A stretch of DNA of 8,550 bases from NCBI RefSeq assembly GCF_024699275.1, contig NZ_JAILPX010000027.1, positions 1 through 8,550 of the forward strand, in the 5' to 3' direction. How positions within the stretch are numbered: position 1 is the stretch's first letter; every line of letters begins with the position of its first letter. The notes beneath the pieces are model-generated. The model made no database searches. It was not told the DNA's origin and saw only the letters and a list, made by a program, of their open reading frames with translations. This DNA comes from Selenomonas sp. (GTDB lineage Bacteria; Bacillota_C; Negativicutes; Selenomonadales; Selenomonadaceae). This document shows, piece by piece, positions 1 to 6,640 of this stretch. The position numbers and the translations under genes are program-made.

Positions 1-28
1 AACCACAACATTTGCAAGGAGGAAAGAT

Positions 29-946
29 ATGACACTTCAACAATTACGCTACGTCATCCGGGTGGTACAGGCCGGTTCCATGAATCTGGCGGCCCAGCAG
101 CTCTTTATTTCCCAGCCCAGCCTTTCCAAGGCCATTGGGGAACTGGAAAAGGAGATGCAGATTCGCATCTTTGAACGCTCCAATCGGGGGGTAATCCTGA
201 CGGAAGCCGGCAGCCGCTTTTTGTCCTATGCCCGGCAGGTGGTGGAGCAGGCGGATTTACTGGAACATCAATATAAACAGGAGCATCAGGTACGGCGGGT
301 ATTTGCCATCTCTTCCCAGCATTATGCCTTTGTGGTCAATGCTTTTGTGGCGTTGGTGCAGGAATACGCCAAGGACGAATATGAATTTTCCCTGCGGGAA
401 TCCCAGACCGCTGATATCATTGAGGAAGTGCGAACCCGGCGCAGTGAACTGGGCATCCTTTACCTCAGTGCCTTCAATCGGGAAGTGATGAACCATATCC
501 TCCAGGGGGCGGAGCTGGCTTTTGTGCCTTTATTTCGGGCAAGCCCCCATGTCTTTGTCAGTCGAAAGAATCCGTTGGCTAAATCCCCCAAAGTGTCTTT
601 GGCGGATTTACAGCCTTATCCGCGGCTGACCTATGAACAGGGAACGAGAAATTCCTTTTATTTTGCCGAGGAGCTCCATAGCACCGAACAGGTGCCCAAG
701 AGCATAGTGGTAACCGATCGGGCAACCTTGTTCAATCTATTGATTGGCTTAAATGGCTATACCATTTCCTCAGGCATTCTCTCCCGTGACCTTAACGGTA
801 CGGATATCGTGGCAGTGCCGTTAGAAAGTCCGGAGTATATGGAACTGGGGTATATCTGTCCCAAAGGCGTAACTTTATCCCCTATGAGTGAACGGTATCT
901 GGACTTGTTGCAGGCTTATGTTTCTCGTTATAATAAAAATCTATAA
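29..946 (+). CDS. LysR-family transcriptional regulator, CmbR/MtaR-like (sulfur amino acid metabolism)
   Basis: This 305-residue protein has the usual LysR length and layout. Residues 2-61 form the winged helix-turn-helix, with the typical run from LQQLRYV through AAQQLFISQPSLSKAIGELE. Residues from about 92 to 295 form the effector-binding domain. That domain resembles the CmbR/MtaR branch of streptococci and lactococci, which controls cysteine and methionine genes: it has an SQHYAF start, an ASPHVF segment, and the run EQGTRNSFYF followed by VTDRATLFNLL. This assignment is from remembered family patterns, not a search. The start is secure: AAGGAGG at 16-22 lies six bases before the ATG. The next gene, 111 bases downstream on the same strand, is a methionine synthase-type protein, which fits a local activator and target pair. 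The effector is unknown; O-acetylserine or homocysteine would fit the family. Confidence 0.9.
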   Translation: MTLQQLRYVIRVVQAGSMNLAAQQLFISQPSLSKAIGELEKEMQIRIFERSNRGVILTEAGSRFLSYARQVVEQADLLEHQYKQEHQVRRVFAISSQHYAFVVNAFVALVQEYAKDEYEFSLRESQTADIIEEVRTRRSELGILYLSAFNREVMNHILQGAELAFVPLFRASPHVFVSRKNPLAKSPKVSLADLQPYPRLTYEQGTRNSFYFAEELHSTEQVPKSIVVTDRATLFNLLIGLNGYTISSGILSRDLNGTDIVAVPLESPEYMELGYICPKGVTLSPMSERYLDLLQAYVSRYNKNL

Positions 947-972
947 CAAGTGAAAGTTTTTTCATATTAACG

Positions 973-997
973 ATAACCACTGCACCTATGCTATACT
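973..997 (+). promoter_or_regulatory. Putative LysR box and -10 element before the MetE-like gene
   Basis: ATA at 973-975 and TAT at 987-989 are separated by 11 bases, which fits the T-N11-A core bound by LysR regulators. TATACT at 992-997 would serve as a -10 box. No good -35 hexamer lies 17 bases before it, as expected for an activator-dependent promoter. The transcript would start near 1004 and leave a leader of about 54 bases before the ATG at 1058. A short ATA-N11-TAT match can occur by chance, so this is a weak call. Confidence 0.35.
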
Positions 998-1057
998 TTG
1001 TTCAGCAAAGAAAGAAACGACATTTATTGTTGAAGTATAGAATAGGAGTGTTCATTT

Positions 1058-2188
1058 ATGGCAAATAACAACTGCAAAGCAAAGGCACCATTTCGTTACG
1101 ATATTGTGGGCAGTTTCCTCAGACCGGCAGAATTAAAGGAGAAGCGGGCGGCATTGGCTGCTGGCAAGATTACCGCAGCAGAACTTACCGAAGCGGAAGA
1201 TCAGGCCATTTCTGCTCTAGTAGCCAAGGAAAAGGAGTTGGGGCTGCGGGCAGTGACCGATGGTGAGTTCCGCCGCCGCTATTGGCATCTTGACTTTCTG
1301 GCAGGTTTGGACGGTGTAGAAGAAATCAAGGCGGAACAGTGGTCCGTGAAATTTAAGGGCAAGCAGCCTAAAGCAGCCACCCTGCAGATTACCGATAAAG
1401 TAGATTTTACCCATCATCCCTTCATTCAGCATTTCCGCTTCCTGCAGTCTGTGGCTGGGGATGCGTTGGTGAAATTTACCATTCCTTCACCGGCTATGCT
1501 GCACCTGATCTGCTGCGTCCGGGCAGAAGATTATCGCCCAATTGACCGCTATAAGGATGAAGGGGCCCTGTATCAGGATATTGCCCTGGCCTATCAGAAG
1601 GTTATCCAGGCTTTATATAATGAGGGCTGCCGTTATCTGCAGCTGGATGACACTTCCTGGGGTGAATTCTGTGATGCAGAAAAGCGCCGGGCTTATGAAG
1701 AGAGGGGCTTGGATTTAGATAAGATTGCCGTAGAATACGTCAAGATGATCAATCTGGCGCTGGAAGCAAAGCCTGCGGATATGACCATTACCATGCATAT
1801 CTGCAGAGGCAATTTCCGTTCCACCTGGTTTTCCTCCGGTGGCTATGAGCCCGTGGCAGAAACCCTGTTCGGCAGTTGTAAGGTGGACGGTTTCTTCCTG
1901 GAATACGATTCGGAGCGGTCCGGCGGCTTTGAGCCCCTGCGGTTTATCCAGAAACAGCAGGTGGTGCTGGGGCTGATTACTTCTAAATCACCGGAATTGG
2001 AGGAGGAAGAAGCTGTAGTGGCCCGGATTCACGAAGCGGCAAAATACGTACCGCTGGAGCAGTTATGCCTAAGTCCCCAGTGCGGCTTCTCTTCTACAGA
2101 AGAGGGCAATCTGCTGACAGAAGAACAGCAGTGGGAAAAGATCAAACTGATTCGCCGGATTGCCGAAAAAGTTTGGCAGGACGCATAA
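1058..2188 (+). CDS. Cobalamin-independent methionine synthase-type methyltransferase (MetE catalytic domain only, YxjG/YxjH-like)
   Basis: The 376-residue product corresponds to the C-terminal catalytic half of MetE, which is about 750 residues long. It matches the length of the stand-alone proteins YxjG and YxjH of Bacillus. The four zinc ligands of MetE can be placed: His247 and Cys249 in MHICRGN, Glu282 in LEYDSE, and Cys342 in SPQCGF. The N-terminus has the VGSFLRP signature (residues 17-23) typical of this subgroup. Family members move a methyl group onto homocysteine or a similar thiol in the cytoplasm. Because the folate-binding N-terminal half is absent, the methyl donor cannot be read from sequence: methyl-tetrahydrofolate, a corrinoid protein or a methylated thiol are all possible. 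AGGAG at 1044-1048 supports the start. The upstream CmbR-like regulator points to methionine supply. Only a weak A/T-rich hairpin (about 2194-2215) follows the stop. Confidence 0.88.
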   Translation: MANNNCKAKAPFRYDIVGSFLRPAELKEKRAALAAGKITAAELTEAEDQAISALVAKEKELGLRAVTDGEFRRRYWHLDFLAGLDGVEEIKAEQWSVKFKGKQPKAATLQITDKVDFTHHPFIQHFRFLQSVAGDALVKFTIPSPAMLHLICCVRAEDYRPIDRYKDEGALYQDIALAYQKVIQALYNEGCRYLQLDDTSWGEFCDAEKRRAYEERGLDLDKIAVEYVKMINLALEAKPADMTITMHICRGNFRSTWFSSGGYEPVAETLFGSCKVDGFFLEYDSERSGGFEPLRFIQKQQVVLGLITSKSPELEEEEAVVARIHEAAKYVPLEQLCLSPQCGFSSTEEGNLLTEEQQWEKIKLIRRIAEKVWQDA

Positions 2189-2296
2189 AGGAATGGAAAA
2201 AAATTGTCTTTTTCTGTAATGGATGTTCATATAGCTCGTATATGGAGGTGTATGGATAAATCATGATGTTGTGCGGTAGAGAAAGAGGCGTTGGTT

Positions 2297-2503
2297 ATGA
2301 AGAAGATTGGGTGGATAGTACTGAGTATGATTGTCTTTGTGGGCGTTTGGAATTCCTGCGAGTTTGTCTACGATACTTACATTGCTATGGAGATTCCACG
2401 TTTCTCTGTAAGGACGAATATCTTGGCTCCCATCGTAACCTTCCTGATTCTCTACAAGACCAAATTTCTCACCATTCCCGAGCATTGCTGGAAACAATCC
2501 TGA
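2297..2503 (+). CDS. Small hypothetical membrane protein, two predicted helices
   Basis: I do not recognise this 68-residue product. Residues 4-19 are strongly hydrophobic, and a second hydrophobic stretch spans about residues 43-54 (ILAPIVTFLILY), so a two-helix inner-membrane protein is the simplest reading. The ATG at 2297 is preferred over the in-frame TTG at 2291 because AAAGAGG at 2282-2288 is spaced eight bases from it. A strong intrinsic terminator follows at 2561-2593, which suggests a transcribed unit. It could also be a fragment of a longer membrane protein, since the last residues are polar and resemble no ending I know. An overlapping longer reading frame (2263-2544) looks less natural in composition. 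Confidence 0.45.
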   Translation: MKKIGWIVLSMIVFVGVWNSCEFVYDTYIAMEIPRFSVRTNILAPIVTFLILYKTKFLTIPEHCWKQS

Positions 2504-2560
2504 TTCCTTCCAGGCTTACATTAATTTCAATGCACCTTCGTTAGTTTAGCGCGAGGATAA

Positions 2561-2593
2561 AAGCGAAATCCTTATTTTTGATTTCGTTTTTTT
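2561..2593 (+). terminator. Intrinsic terminator after the small membrane protein
   Basis: CGAAATC at 2564-2570 pairs with GATTTCG at 2580-2586 around a nine-base loop. Seven Ts follow at 2587-2593. Outer A/G-T pairs extend the stem to 2561. Confidence 0.75.
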
Positions 2594-2613
2594 GCGTCTT
2601 ATGTGAACGCACC

Positions 2614-2659
2614 AAAAAGGCAATCCGCAGGTTCAGTCTGCCTGCGGATTGCCTTTTTT
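2614..2659. terminator. Bidirectional intrinsic terminator
   Basis: An 18-bp perfect stem is formed by 2614-2631 (A tract, then GGCAATCCGCAGG) and 2641-2658, with a nine-base loop. An A tract on one side and a T tract on the other let it end transcription from both strands. It faces the plus-strand unit ending at 2593 and the minus-strand acyltransferase remnant, which now reads into it. Confidence 0.85.
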
Positions 2660-2911
2660 ATGCGGTTCAGGAATAGTCAGATGCCCAATTGGCGGAAAAG
2701 GGCTTTTGTCCATAATGCTTAGAAATATAGACGGGCAATAGTACGCCGGTAACTTCAGTGTAAAGTCCGCAGCGATAAAGAATAAAGGCATGCGGATTGG
2801 GGAAAAGAAAACCTCCCACTCGCCGTCAATGCAATGGGCAGAAACCACCAGGGCAATGGTAAGCCCCTTGGCCGCATCCAGCCAGGCAATACGGCCTTTG
2901 ACAATCGACAT
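2633..2911 (-). pseudogene. Acyltransferase family 3 (OafA/WecH-type), truncated N-terminal remnant
   Basis: The first 50 or so codons match the start of integral-membrane acyltransferases of family 3: RIAWLDAAKGLTIALVV, a conserved His in SAHCI, then SPIRMPLFFIAA. Intact members have about 330-350 residues and ten helices. Here the reading frame leaves the family pattern near 2755 and ends in unrelated residues translated from the terminator. At least 280 residues are missing, so no active enzyme can be made. CAGGAGA (minus strand, 2922-2928) remains about ten bases before the ATG, so the translation start is original. The body was most likely lost by one deletion joining codon 50 or so to the terminator region. 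Such enzymes acetylate surface glycans; the lost function cannot be narrowed further. Confidence 0.7.
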
Positions 2912-2979
2912 AGATGATATATCTCCTGTGTCCTTACAAGATTTATTTCAACAGGACAGCCCTGCCGAAAAAGGCATTT

Positions 2980-2999
2980 TTATAAGATTCGTCTTATAA
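2980..2999. promoter_or_regulatory. Perfect 8-bp inverted repeat, operator or hairpin
   Basis: TTATAAGA at 2980-2987 and TCTTATAA at 2992-2999 are exact inverted copies around TTCG. The symmetry suits a dimeric repressor site of TetR type, and each arm contains a -10-like TATAAG on one strand. It lies about 70 bases upstream of the acyltransferase remnant. An unattached AGGAGG on the minus strand (3009-3014) lies just beyond it with no reading frame to serve, so this may be left over from a deleted gene. A UUCG-capped hairpin in RNA is an alternative reading. Confidence 0.4.
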
Positions 3000-3053
3000 T
3001 TTGTTTTTCCTCCTGTTCCCGTAATTTTTTTAATCGTGAATCTGCGGTGGGGT

Positions 3054-3084
3054 GGTTGACAACCCCAAAAATTTTTCGTATATT
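3054..3084 (+). promoter_or_regulatory. Strong sigma-70 promoter with a palindrome over the -35 box
   Basis: TTGACA at 3056-3061, a 17-base spacer and TATATT at 3079-3084 give a near-consensus promoter. The start point would be about 3091. The -35 box lies inside an 11-bp perfect palindrome GGTTG-A-CAACC (3054-3064), flanked by G and C runs. A repressor bound there would block polymerase, but the protein is unknown. Confidence 0.75.
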
Positions 3085-3090
3085 CATAGA

Positions 3091-3190
3091 TAGGTCAAAT
3101 TAACAAAAGACGCCTGTTGCCACCGGGTAGCAGGATAAGCGTCATTTTCTTATCGTTAGGTCCTGGTAGATAAGAAGATGGCGCTTTTTT
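3091..3190 (+). promoter_or_regulatory. Putative transcription-attenuation leader with two exclusive folds (unknown riboswitch-like element)
   Basis: The leader between promoter and gene can fold in two ways that share bases. Fold one pairs GACGC (3109-3113) with GCGTC (3139-3143). Inside it CTGTTGC (3114-3120) pairs with GTAGCAG (3127-3133) around CACCGG, with an unpaired GATAA on the 3' side. Fold two pairs 3137-3154 with 3169-3186 into an 18-bp stem ending in a T tract, which is a terminator. GCGTC at 3139-3143 is needed by both, so fold one would act as anti-terminator. I see no T-box, FMN, SAM, TPP, cyclic-di-GMP or PreQ1 signature, and no leader peptide. The trigger is unknown; the flavoprotein downstream hints at a redox- or metabolite-related signal. 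Confidence 0.6.
3137..3190 (+). terminator. Intrinsic terminator inside the leader, before the start codon
   Basis: The stem pairs 3137-3154 with 3169-3186 over 18 positions, with G-U pairs but no bulge, around a 14-base loop. Six Ts follow (3185-3190). It ends one base before the ribosome site AGGAGG (3191-3196), so termination here would remove the whole coding region from the transcript. Confidence 0.8.
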
Positions 3191-3203
3191 AGGAGGTTGT
3201 GTG

Positions 3204-3680
3204 ATGTTTAGAAAAATGCGCAGATTCAAGCAACAGCTTACGGATGAAGAATGTCGGGAGGTTTTACAGACTCAGAAACGAGGTGTGTTGTCCCTGATTG
3301 GAGATGATGGCTATCCCTATGGCATTCCCCTGGACCATTGGTATTGTGCCGAGAATGGCCGGCTTTATTTCCATTGTGCCAAGGAAGGTCATAAGCTGGA
3401 TGCCATCCAGGCCTGCAATAAAGCCAGCTACTGCGTTTTCGATGAAGGGTGGCATAAACCTGGAGACTGGGTGCTGAACATTCGCAGTGTGGTTACCTTT
3501 GGCCGTATGGAACTGGTGACGGATGAGGAAAAGAGGCGGGAAATCTGTACTCGGCTGGTCAAAAAATTTACGGATGATGAAGCCTATTTGGAAAAAGAGC
3601 TGAAAAACGCCCTAGCAAGAGTCCAATGCCTAGTTCTTATTCCCGAACACATGACGGGAAAACTGGTCAACGAGTCTTGA
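3204..3680 (+). CDS. Pyridoxamine 5'-phosphate oxidase-like FMN-binding protein, NimA-type
   Basis: The 158-residue product has the split-barrel flavin-binding fold of the pyridoxamine 5'-phosphate oxidase-like family, and best fits the 5-nitroimidazole reductase (Nim) branch. Visible signatures are KRGVLSLIGDDGYPYGIPLDH (residues 25-45), then YFHCAKEGHKLDAI (55-68), where His57 and the EGHK motif are typical, and a VVTFGRMELV strand. These are small cytoplasmic homodimers; true substrates of most members are unknown, and nitroimidazole reduction should not be assumed. ATG at 3204 is chosen over GTG at 3201 because AGGAGG (3191-3196) is seven bases from it and four from the GTG. The gene stands alone between its own promoter and leader and a terminator at 3709-3743. 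Expression is probably set by the upstream attenuator. Confidence 0.88.
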   Translation: MFRKMRRFKQQLTDEECREVLQTQKRGVLSLIGDDGYPYGIPLDHWYCAENGRLYFHCAKEGHKLDAIQACNKASYCVFDEGWHKPGDWVLNIRSVVTFGRMELVTDEEKRREICTRLVKKFTDDEAYLEKELKNALARVQCLVLIPEHMTGKLVNES

Positions 3681-3708
3681 ATTATTGGGGAACGTGGTGA
3701 ATGTTCAT

Positions 3709-3743
3709 GCTGCACGATGCTTGAAGCTGGTGCAGCTTTTTTT
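3709..3743 (+). terminator. Intrinsic terminator after the Nim-like gene
   Basis: GCTGCAC (3709-3715) pairs with GTGCAGC (3730-3736), with an inner GCTT/AAGC pairing. Seven Ts follow at 3737-3743. A competing short stem AAGCTG/CAGCTT exists within it. Confidence 0.8.
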
Positions 3744-3809
3744 GTTGGTATGAACAAACGCTGGGAGAAAATGTAAGAAAAAATGTTCATATTGGGCAGG
3801 AGTATGGAT

Positions 3810-3837
3810 TTGCAATGTAGAACTGTTCCCATATAAG
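3810..3837 (+). promoter_or_regulatory. Putative promoter for the chemoreceptor gene
   Basis: TTGCAA at 3810-3815 and TATAAG at 3832-3837 are separated by 16 bases. This is a sigma-70-type match; I see no sigma-28 motif of the kind often found before motility genes. Confidence 0.45.
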
Positions 3838-3900
3838 GATGTTTTATGGCCTTGTTCAGTCGAGGCAAAGGGATAATGGGGAAGAAAGGTGTATGCAAAA

Positions 3901-5649
3901 ATGGACTTATTCAAATGCTTGGAAAATGTTTCCATCCGGAACAAATTGATCCTGCTGATTCTGTTTTCGCTTATCGGTATGAGCTTCATTGGCCTCAATG
4001 GCATAAATTCCATGAGTCATGAGCGTCAGGATATTGATGATATGTATACGAAACATCTGGTCGAACTGGATAACCTGGCTGGCGTGAGAAGCAATGCTGC
4101 GTCGGGAAATTTATTTGCGTTGCAGATGCTCAGTGCAAACAGCGAACAGGAAAGACAGGAGTTAGCCCAAAAGATTAAGCAGGTTGGCGAGTGGAATAAA
4201 CCACATTTGAGTAAGTTGGAAGAATTGGCAAAGGAGGACTCCCAGCTGAAGGAAAAACTGGATGTCATGAATAAATCCAGAGTAGCGTTTTCCACGCCGA
4301 GAAACGAGATGGTGGAGTTGATTCTGCAGGGAAAGGATCAGGAAGCTTATCAGAAATACAAGGATGTCGTTGCACCAAATTCTCAGGCCTATATCGATGA
4401 TATCAATAAGGTTTTTGATTATGCCAATGGAGAATCCAAGCGCATTCATGATTCGGCCATCGAAAATTCAATTCAGGCTGAAACCATTATGAAGGTGGCC
4501 TTTGTGTTCCTTTTGGTGGTTATTATTGCCTTGGGTTATCTGATCGTTTCCAGTATTACGGGCCCACTGAAGATTATGATGGATAAATGCAAGACCATCG
4601 CTGAAGGTAATCTCAAGGATAAACCGGCTTATCATAGCATTGCCACAGACCGCAGCGATGAAATTGGCGTGCTGTCTGCTGAACTGGAAACCCTGCGCAA
4701 ATCTTTGCATAAGATTATTGGCAAGATTCGCGAGGCGTCATCTCATGTAGAAGTTTCGGCGGATCAATTATCGAATACATCGGAACAGTGTGCTATTGCG
4801 ATTACGCAGGTTGCCGAATCCATCAATAATGTGGCTGTCAGCGCTACGGAACAGTCCAATGCGGTAGAAGACAGCATGGAAAAAATCGATGATCTGAAGG
4901 CTGAGCTCAATAATGTCACAGAACTGTCCAAGACTATGGGCCATAATGCCGATGAATCGATTGTCGTAGTCAGTGATGGGGATAAGGCTGTCAATCAGGT
5001 CATTCAGCAGATGGATCATATCAATACTGCGGTTAATACGATTTCGCAAACCATTGAATCCTTGTCTTCAAAATCCAAGGAAATCGATTCCATTATTGAA
5101 TCCATCTCGTCAATAGCCGAACAGACAAATCTGCTGGCCCTCAACGCTGCTATTGAAGCAGCTCGTGCCGGCGAGGCTGGCCGTGGATTTGCCGTTGTGG
5201 CCGATGAAGTCCGGAAACTGGCTGAAGCATCTAAGCAATCCGTAGGCAAGGTGTCCAATCTGGTTATCAGCATCCAAGATGACACAAATAGTGCATCCTC
5301 TTCCATGCAGGCCGGGCTGGATGAGGTCGCAAAGGGTAAGCAGGTGGTACAAACCACAGGCGAAGCTTTTAAGAAAATTGATGGCATGGTTAGGGAAATA
5401 TCCCGGAACATTGTTTCCATCAACACTTCTGTGGGCAAAATGAACGCCCATGGTGATGCAATCATTGATTCTACGCAGGTCGTGAAGAAACAGAGTGCCC
5501 AGAATCTTGATGAGACGCAGACCATTTCGGCATCTTCCGAGGAACAATCCGCCTCTATGAACGAAATCGCTGATTCCACTTCGGGGCTGGCAACACTCTC
5601 GAAGGAGTTGAATTCTGCAGTAGGTACATTTGTACTGGATAAAAAATGA
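3901..5649 (+). CDS. Methyl-accepting chemotaxis protein with periplasmic four-helix-bundle sensor
   Basis: The 582-residue protein has standard transmembrane chemoreceptor architecture. TM1 spans about residues 16-36. An extracytoplasmic helical domain of roughly 160 residues resembles the 4HB_MCP ligand-binding class. TM2 spans about 199-219, HAMP runs from Pro222 to about 275, and a long coiled-coil signalling domain follows. The hairpin tip at 407-442 is fully conserved, from [19 protein letters not shown] to [10 protein letters not shown], so it should bind CheA and CheW. The end lacks the NWETF-type CheR tether. ATG at 3901 is preferred, with GAAAGG at 3884-3889; a GTG at 3889 in frame is the alternative and adds four residues. 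No terminator is visible before the acetolactate decarboxylase gene 51 bases downstream, so the two may share a transcript. The ligand cannot be inferred. Confidence 0.93.
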   Translation: MDLFKCLENVSIRNKLILLILFSLIGMSFIGLNGINSMSHERQDIDDMYTKHLVELDNLAGVRSNAASGNLFALQMLSANSEQERQELAQKIKQVGEWNKPHLSKLEELAKEDSQLKEKLDVMNKSRVAFSTPRNEMVELILQGKDQEAYQKYKDVVAPNSQAYIDDINKVFDYANGESKRIHDSAIENSIQAETIMKVAFVFLLVVIIALGYLIVSSITGPLKIMMDKCKTIAEGNLKDKPAYHSIATDRSDEIGVLSAELETLRKSLHKIIGKIREASSHVEVSADQLSNTSEQCAIAITQVAESINNVAVSATEQSNAVEDSMEKIDDLKAELNNVTELSKTMGHNADESIVVVSDGDKAVNQVIQQMDHINTAVNTISQTIESLSSKSKEIDSIIESISSIAEQTNLLALNAAIEAARAGEAGRGFAVVADEVRKLAEASKQSVGKVSNLVISIQDDTNSASSSMQAGLDEVAKGKQVVQTTGEAFKKIDGMVREISRNIVSINTSVGKMNAHGDAIIDSTQVVKKQSAQNLDETQTISASSEEQSASMNEIADSTSGLATLSKELNSAVGTFVLDKK

Positions 5650-5700
5650 AAGTTGCAAAAGGATTTATCCGCTGAAGCATATGGAAAGAGGTAGATGAGG

Positions 5701-6537
5701 ATGAAAAAGAAACTTCATAAGAAATTAGCCCTGACTGTGCTTGCAGGCCTTTTAGCCGGCAGTATGGTTCATGCATCTCCGGCGTTGACTGACCGGGAAA
5801 GCCTGAATCAGGTGGCGCTTTTGCAGTCTCTGGCGCAAGGGTATTTTGGCGGTACCGTAACGGTGAAGGATATCCGCGGTTTAGGCGATACGGGGATCGG
5901 CACCTTTGAGGGACTCAATGGGGAAATGATTGTGCTGGATGGTACGGTCTATCAAGCTTTAGGCAGTGGCAAGGTCGTGGTGGCGGATGATAAGACCCTC
6001 GTACCCTATGGCACCGTAACTTATTTTGACAACGATCTTTCCTTGGATCTCAAGGATGTTCAAAATAAGGAGACATTGGAAAAGCTTTTGAACGAAGAGG
6101 TCAATAAGTGTGGAAAAAACAGCTTTTACATGGTAAAGCTCCATACGGAATTTTCTTCTATCCTGTTCCGCAGTGAGTATGGCAGCCAAAAGCCTTATCC
6201 CACACTGGTGGAGGCTCTCAAGGGCAAGCAGACGGAATTTACCGAAAAAAATTGTAAAGGAACGTTAGTGGGGTTATACTGTCCTGCTTATATGGGAGAA
6301 CTGAACTCTCCCGGCTGGCATTTCCATTTTATTTCGGATGACAAGAAAAAGGGCGGTCATATCCTGGAACTGGCCTTCAAGAAAGGTACGATCGAACTGG
6401 ATAAGACAGATAAATTTACTATGGTTCTGCACGATGACCAGGTCTTCCATAAACTGAATCTGGCTAAGGATATGAGCGCAGATATTCAAAGTGCTGAGCG
6501 TGATACCCAGTCCACCATGAAAACCAAAGGAAAATAA
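5701..6537 (+). CDS. alsD: Acetolactate decarboxylase, exported form
   Basis: This 278-residue enzyme converts 2-acetolactate to acetoin and CO2. The metal-binding histidines are present with the expected spacing: His207 and His209 in WHFHF, and His220 in GGHIL. Arg157 in FRSEYG and Glu75 in NGEM sit where the catalytic residues are expected, and the C-terminal ADIQSAE segment also fits. The first 25 residues form a clear signal peptide: KKK, a hydrophobic core from LALTVL to GLLAG, and a VHA cleavage site before SPALTD. Export is known for the Brevibacillus enzyme, whereas many homologues are cytoplasmic. ATG at 5701 is favoured by AAGAGG at 5686-5691; ATG at 5695 would be only three bases from it. 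No acetolactate synthase gene lies nearby. The gene ends at the bidirectional terminator 6560-6590. Confidence 0.93.
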   Translation: MKKKLHKKLALTVLAGLLAGSMVHASPALTDRESLNQVALLQSLAQGYFGGTVTVKDIRGLGDTGIGTFEGLNGEMIVLDGTVYQALGSGKVVVADDKTLVPYGTVTYFDNDLSLDLKDVQNKETLEKLLNEEVNKCGKNSFYMVKLHTEFSSILFRSEYGSQKPYPTLVEALKGKQTEFTEKNCKGTLVGLYCPAYMGELNSPGWHFHFISDDKKKGGHILELAFKKGTIELDKTDKFTMVLHDDQVFHKLNLAKDMSADIQSAERDTQSTMKTKGK

Positions 6538-6559
6538 AGGGTTCGGCATAATTGGCATA

Positions 6560-6590
6560 AAAAAACAGGGCGAGTTTCGTCCTGTTTTTT
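6560..6590. terminator. Bidirectional intrinsic terminator between alsD and the MFS remnant
   Basis: AAAAAACAGG (6560-6569) pairs with CCTGTTTTTT (6581-6590), and the inner CGA/TCG adds three pairs. It serves alsD on the plus strand and the convergent MFS remnant on the minus strand. Confidence 0.85.
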
Positions 6591-6640
6591 GAGTTATGCG
6601 TGATTCAAAAACTTTAATCCACGTTTTGGGAGAAATTTCC

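Noticed and set aside
951..964. TGAAA-GTTT-TTTCA as a terminator after the LysR gene
   Set aside because: Five A/T-rich pairs without a following T tract are too weak to call.
1058..2188. Truncated or broken full-length metE
   Set aside because: It has its own ribosome site and N-terminal VGSFLRP signature, and the length equals that of a known stand-alone family, so it is complete.
2252..2266. GGAGG followed by an ATG and a stop after four codons, as a leader peptide or broken gene start
   Set aside because: Four codons with no regulatory amino acid run and no attenuator hairpin after it; probably chance.
2263..2544. 93-codon plus-strand frame overlapping the small membrane protein
   Set aside because: Its residues look like a shifted reading, with no hydrophobic pattern or family motif; the overlapping frame from 2297 has a better ribosome site and a membrane-protein pattern.
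3091..3190. Leader as a T-box, FMN, SAM, TPP, PreQ1 or cyclic-di-GMP riboswitch
   Set aside because: None of the conserved core sequences of those classes is present and the sensor region is too short for most of them.
3584..4013. Minus-strand frames across the end of the Nim-like gene and start of the chemoreceptor
   Set aside because: Composition is unnatural, they cross a plus-strand terminator and promoter, and no ribosome site supports them.
5016..5658. Long minus-strand open frames (up to 187 codons) opposite the chemoreceptor gene
   Set aside because: They mirror the codon bias of the chemoreceptor, show no family resemblance, and the plus-strand protein is certain there.
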